Assembly: GCF_042651425.1 (NCBI RefSeq)
Contig: NZ_JBHSCW010000003.1
Coordinates: 62,001-126,000, forward strand
Length of the DNA stretch: 64,000 bases
From: Fodinicurvata halophila
GTDB lineage: Bacteria; Pseudomonadota; Alphaproteobacteria; Kiloniellales; DSM-21159
Direction: 5' to 3'
Shown here one piece after another: positions 62,375 to 64,000 of this stretch. How positions within the stretch are numbered: position 1 is the stretch's first letter; the number at the start of each line of letters is the position of its first letter. Made by a program: the position numbers and the translations under genes. The notes below the pieces were generated by a model that saw only the letters and a program-made list of their open reading frames with translations, was not told where the DNA came from and made no database searches.

Positions 62375-63450
62375 TCGAGCTCGACCAGGTTACCAAGACC
62401 TATGACGGAAAGAACGTTGTCGACTCCGTTACGCTGTCCGTGGGCAAGGGAGATCTCTGTGTCCTGATCGGCCCCTCCGGCAGCGGCAAGTCGACCACGC
62501 TCAAGATGATCAACCGCCTGATACCGCTTTCATCGGGCACGATACGCATCGAAGGTCAGGATATCGCGTCGGTGCGTGCAGAAGAATTGCGCCGGCGGAT
62601 CGGTTACGCGATCCAGTCCATCGGGCTGTTTCCTCACTGGACGGTCGAGCAGAACATTGCCGTCGTGCCGCGCCTGCTCAAGTGGTCATCGTCGCAGGTC
62701 CGGCAGCGTGTCGAGGAGCTTCTCGACCTGTTTCATCTCGACGCTTCGGAGTTCCGCCACAAGTATCCCCACCAGCTGTCCGGCGGCCAGGCTCAGCGGG
62801 TCGGCGTGGCGCGCGCCCTTGCCGCGGACCCGGAGGTGCTGCTGATGGATGAACCCTTTGGCGCTCTGGACCCCATCACCCGTGATTCCCTGCAGGAAGA
62901 GATGCGGCGTGTCCACGAGGAAACCGGCAAGACCATCGTCTTCGTGACGCACGATATGGACGAGGCCCTGAAGCTGGCTTCACGCATCGCGATCATGGAC
63001 GAGGGACGACTGGTTCAGGTTGGCACGCCGCGGGAGATACTCAATACTCCGGCCAACGATTTCGTCCTGAACTTCGTCGGACAGTCGGATCTCGGCCTCA
63101 AGATGCTGGCCTGCGAGTCGGTGGAGACGCGGCTTGAGCCAGCTCCTTCCGCGTTGCGCAATGATCCACTCGAGAGCATCCGCAACCACTTTGGAACGTC
63201 GGATCACCTGTGGCTCCTTTCGCCGGAAGGACAGATAGAGGGTCTGCTGACGGAAGCGCCAACAGGCGACGATGACCTGGACAGGAGCCTGCGGCCGCTC
63301 GGTAGGGAAAGCCATGCCACGCCGGACATGAGTCTGAAGGAGGCCTTGTCCCACATGGTCTGGCGCAAGACCGACTGGCTGCCGGTCGTGGATGCCGAAG
63401 GGCGCCTGACCGGCGAAGTCGGGCTCAACAACGTGGTGGAGCGGCCGTGA
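62371..63450 (+). CDS. yehX: Osmoprotectant ABC transporter ATPase with CBS region (YehX-like)
   Basis: A 359-residue ABC ATPase: Walker A GPSGSGKSTTLKM (about 34-46), signature LSGGQAQRVGVARAL (about 136-150), Walker B LLMDEPFGALDP, and the switch His in VFVTHDMDEAL. After about residue 240 there is a regulatory tail ending in a CBS-like unit (MSLKEALSHMVWRKTDWLPV), which in related systems senses ionic strength. ATG 62371 overlaps the permease stop. Its stop overlaps the next start (GTGA). Confidence 0.93.
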   Translation: MIELDQVTKTYDGKNVVDSVTLSVGKGDLCVLIGPSGSGKSTTLKMINRLIPLSSGTIRIEGQDIASVRAEELRRRIGYAIQSIGLFPHWTVEQNIAVVPRLLKWSSSQVRQRVEELLDLFHLDASEFRHKYPHQLSGGQAQRVGVARALAADPEVLLMDEPFGALDPITRDSLQEEMRRVHEETGKTIVFVTHDMDEALKLASRIAIMDEGRLVQVGTPREILNTPANDFVLNFVGQSDLGLKMLACESVETRLEPAPSALRNDPLESIRNHFGTSDHLWLLSPEGQIEGLLTEAPTGDDDLDRSLRPLGRESHATPDMSLKEALSHMVWRKTDWLPVVDAEGRLTGEVGLNNVVERP

Positions 63451-64000
63451 TAGGCATCGGCAGTCTGCCTGCGAGAGCGCCCCGGCTGGGGATCCTGCCC
63501 TGGCTCACGTTGGTATTTATCCTGCTGACCCTCTTCATGGGGCAGGCGGGACCGCTTTTCGACTGGCTGTTTCCAGGTATCGACAAGCCGGTCTACACCC
63601 GTCACAGCTTTCCCGACCTGGTGCTGGATCATATTTTCCTCGTCACGGCCTCCAGCCTGATTTCGGTGATTGTCGGGGTGAGCGCAGGGGTTTTCGCCAC
63701 GCGGCCCGTGGGGGAGGAATTCAAGCCGGTCATTTCGGCCATCAGTGCCATCGGGCAAACCTTTCCCCCTGCCGCCGTGCTGGCCGTGGTGGCTCCTTTG
63801 GCAGGGTTCGGCTTCAAGCCCGCTCTGGTGGCACTTGCGCTCTATGGCCTCCTGCCCATCGTGCAGAATACCATGGCCGGCCTGGAGACGGTTCCTTCGG
63901 CAACCCTGGAGGCAGCTCGTGGCATGGGCCTGTCGAAGCGGGAAATACTGACACGTGTCGAACTGCCGTTGGCCATGCGGGTGATCACCGCAGGGATCCG
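63447..64000 (+). CDS. yehW: Osmoprotectant ABC transporter second permease (YehW-like), cut by window edge
   Basis: The start is GTG 63447, overlapping the ATPase stop. About 184 codons are in view, with membrane segments near residues 15-32 and 55-75 and then the permease core (AISAIGQTFPPAAVLAVVAP, ATLEAARGMGLSKREILTRVELP as the EAA loop). The C-terminus lies beyond base 64000. It completes a two-permease importer like YehZYXW. Confidence 0.9.
   Translation, partial: MIGIGSLPARAPRLGILPWLTLVFILLTLFMGQAGPLFDWLFPGIDKPVYTRHSFPDLVLDHIFLVTASSLISVIVGVSAGVFATRPVGEEFKPVISAISAIGQTFPPAAVLAVVAPLAGFGFKPALVALALYGLLPIVQNTMAGLETVPSATLEAARGMGLSKREILTRVELPLAMRVITAGI

Overview
The window is GC-rich, gene-dense chromosomal DNA from an alphaproteobacterium. 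Supporting signs are the tkt-gap-(X)-fba-thiE-like block, zapA followed by a 6S RNA candidate and the 5-formyl-THF cyclo-ligase gene, yebC-ruvCAB-ybgC-tolQRAB-pal-cpoB-tilS-ftsH-folP-glmM in one direction, serC-serA-hisZ-purA, and rpoH beside an RluD-type synthase and a DUF6476-like membrane protein. A four-gene YehZYXW-type osmoprotectant importer, an OpgH glucan synthase and very acidic exported proteins fit a salt-adapted Rhodospirillales-like organism such as Fodinicurvata, but genus placement is only inference.

Region 1 (1-5602, minus strand): a membrane sulfatase/phosphoglycerol-transferase-like enzyme, then tamA and tamB, tightly coupled. This looks like an envelope-biogenesis operon. 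Region 2 (5615-12777): an unusual cluster. Five overlapping plus-strand genes encode an MDR dehydrogenase, a divergent PTPS/QueD-like protein, a GT4 glycosyltransferase, a SAM methyltransferase and an AglD/MprF-type flippase-like membrane protein. They face four minus-strand genes: CDP-alcohol phosphatidyltransferase, YceI lipocalin-like protein, FkbM methyltransferase and a stand-alone RibD reductase domain. It may make and export a modified pterin- or flavin-precursor-derived glycoconjugate and is the best candidate here for an undescribed pathway. Region 3 (12871-17931): opgH, a small unknown, tsaC, an orphan ParA ATPase and a ThiE-like protein.

Region 4 (17946-25453): class I fructose-bisphosphate aldolase, an unknown small protein, gap, tkt; then divergently a coiled-coil gene, zapA, the 6S RNA candidate, fau, a YmdB-type phosphoesterase and a small unknown. 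Region 5 (25687-42236): yebC, ruvCAB, the complete tol-pal system, tilS, ftsH, folP, glmM, a degenerate ThiD paralogue and thiD. Region 6 (42535-48067): serC, serA, hisZ, purA, with probable RNA regulatory structures before serC and before hisZ. Region 7 (48184-50827): a tail-anchored pseudokinase and a small membrane protein, then rpoH, rluD and a DUF6476-like gene.

Region 8 (53378-59894): tRNA-Glu(CTC), followed by what looks like accessory DNA. This comprises a TPR plus beta-barrel outer-membrane protein, a 542-residue Ser/Glu/Asp-rich exported protein with inverted repeats in its promoter region, a cupin, a DUF2306-like membrane protein and a membrane-bound LytTR regulator. Region 9 (60206-64000): the osmoprotectant ABC importer, with the last permease cut by the window edge. 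No CRISPR array, rRNA operon, intact insertion sequence or prophage was seen.
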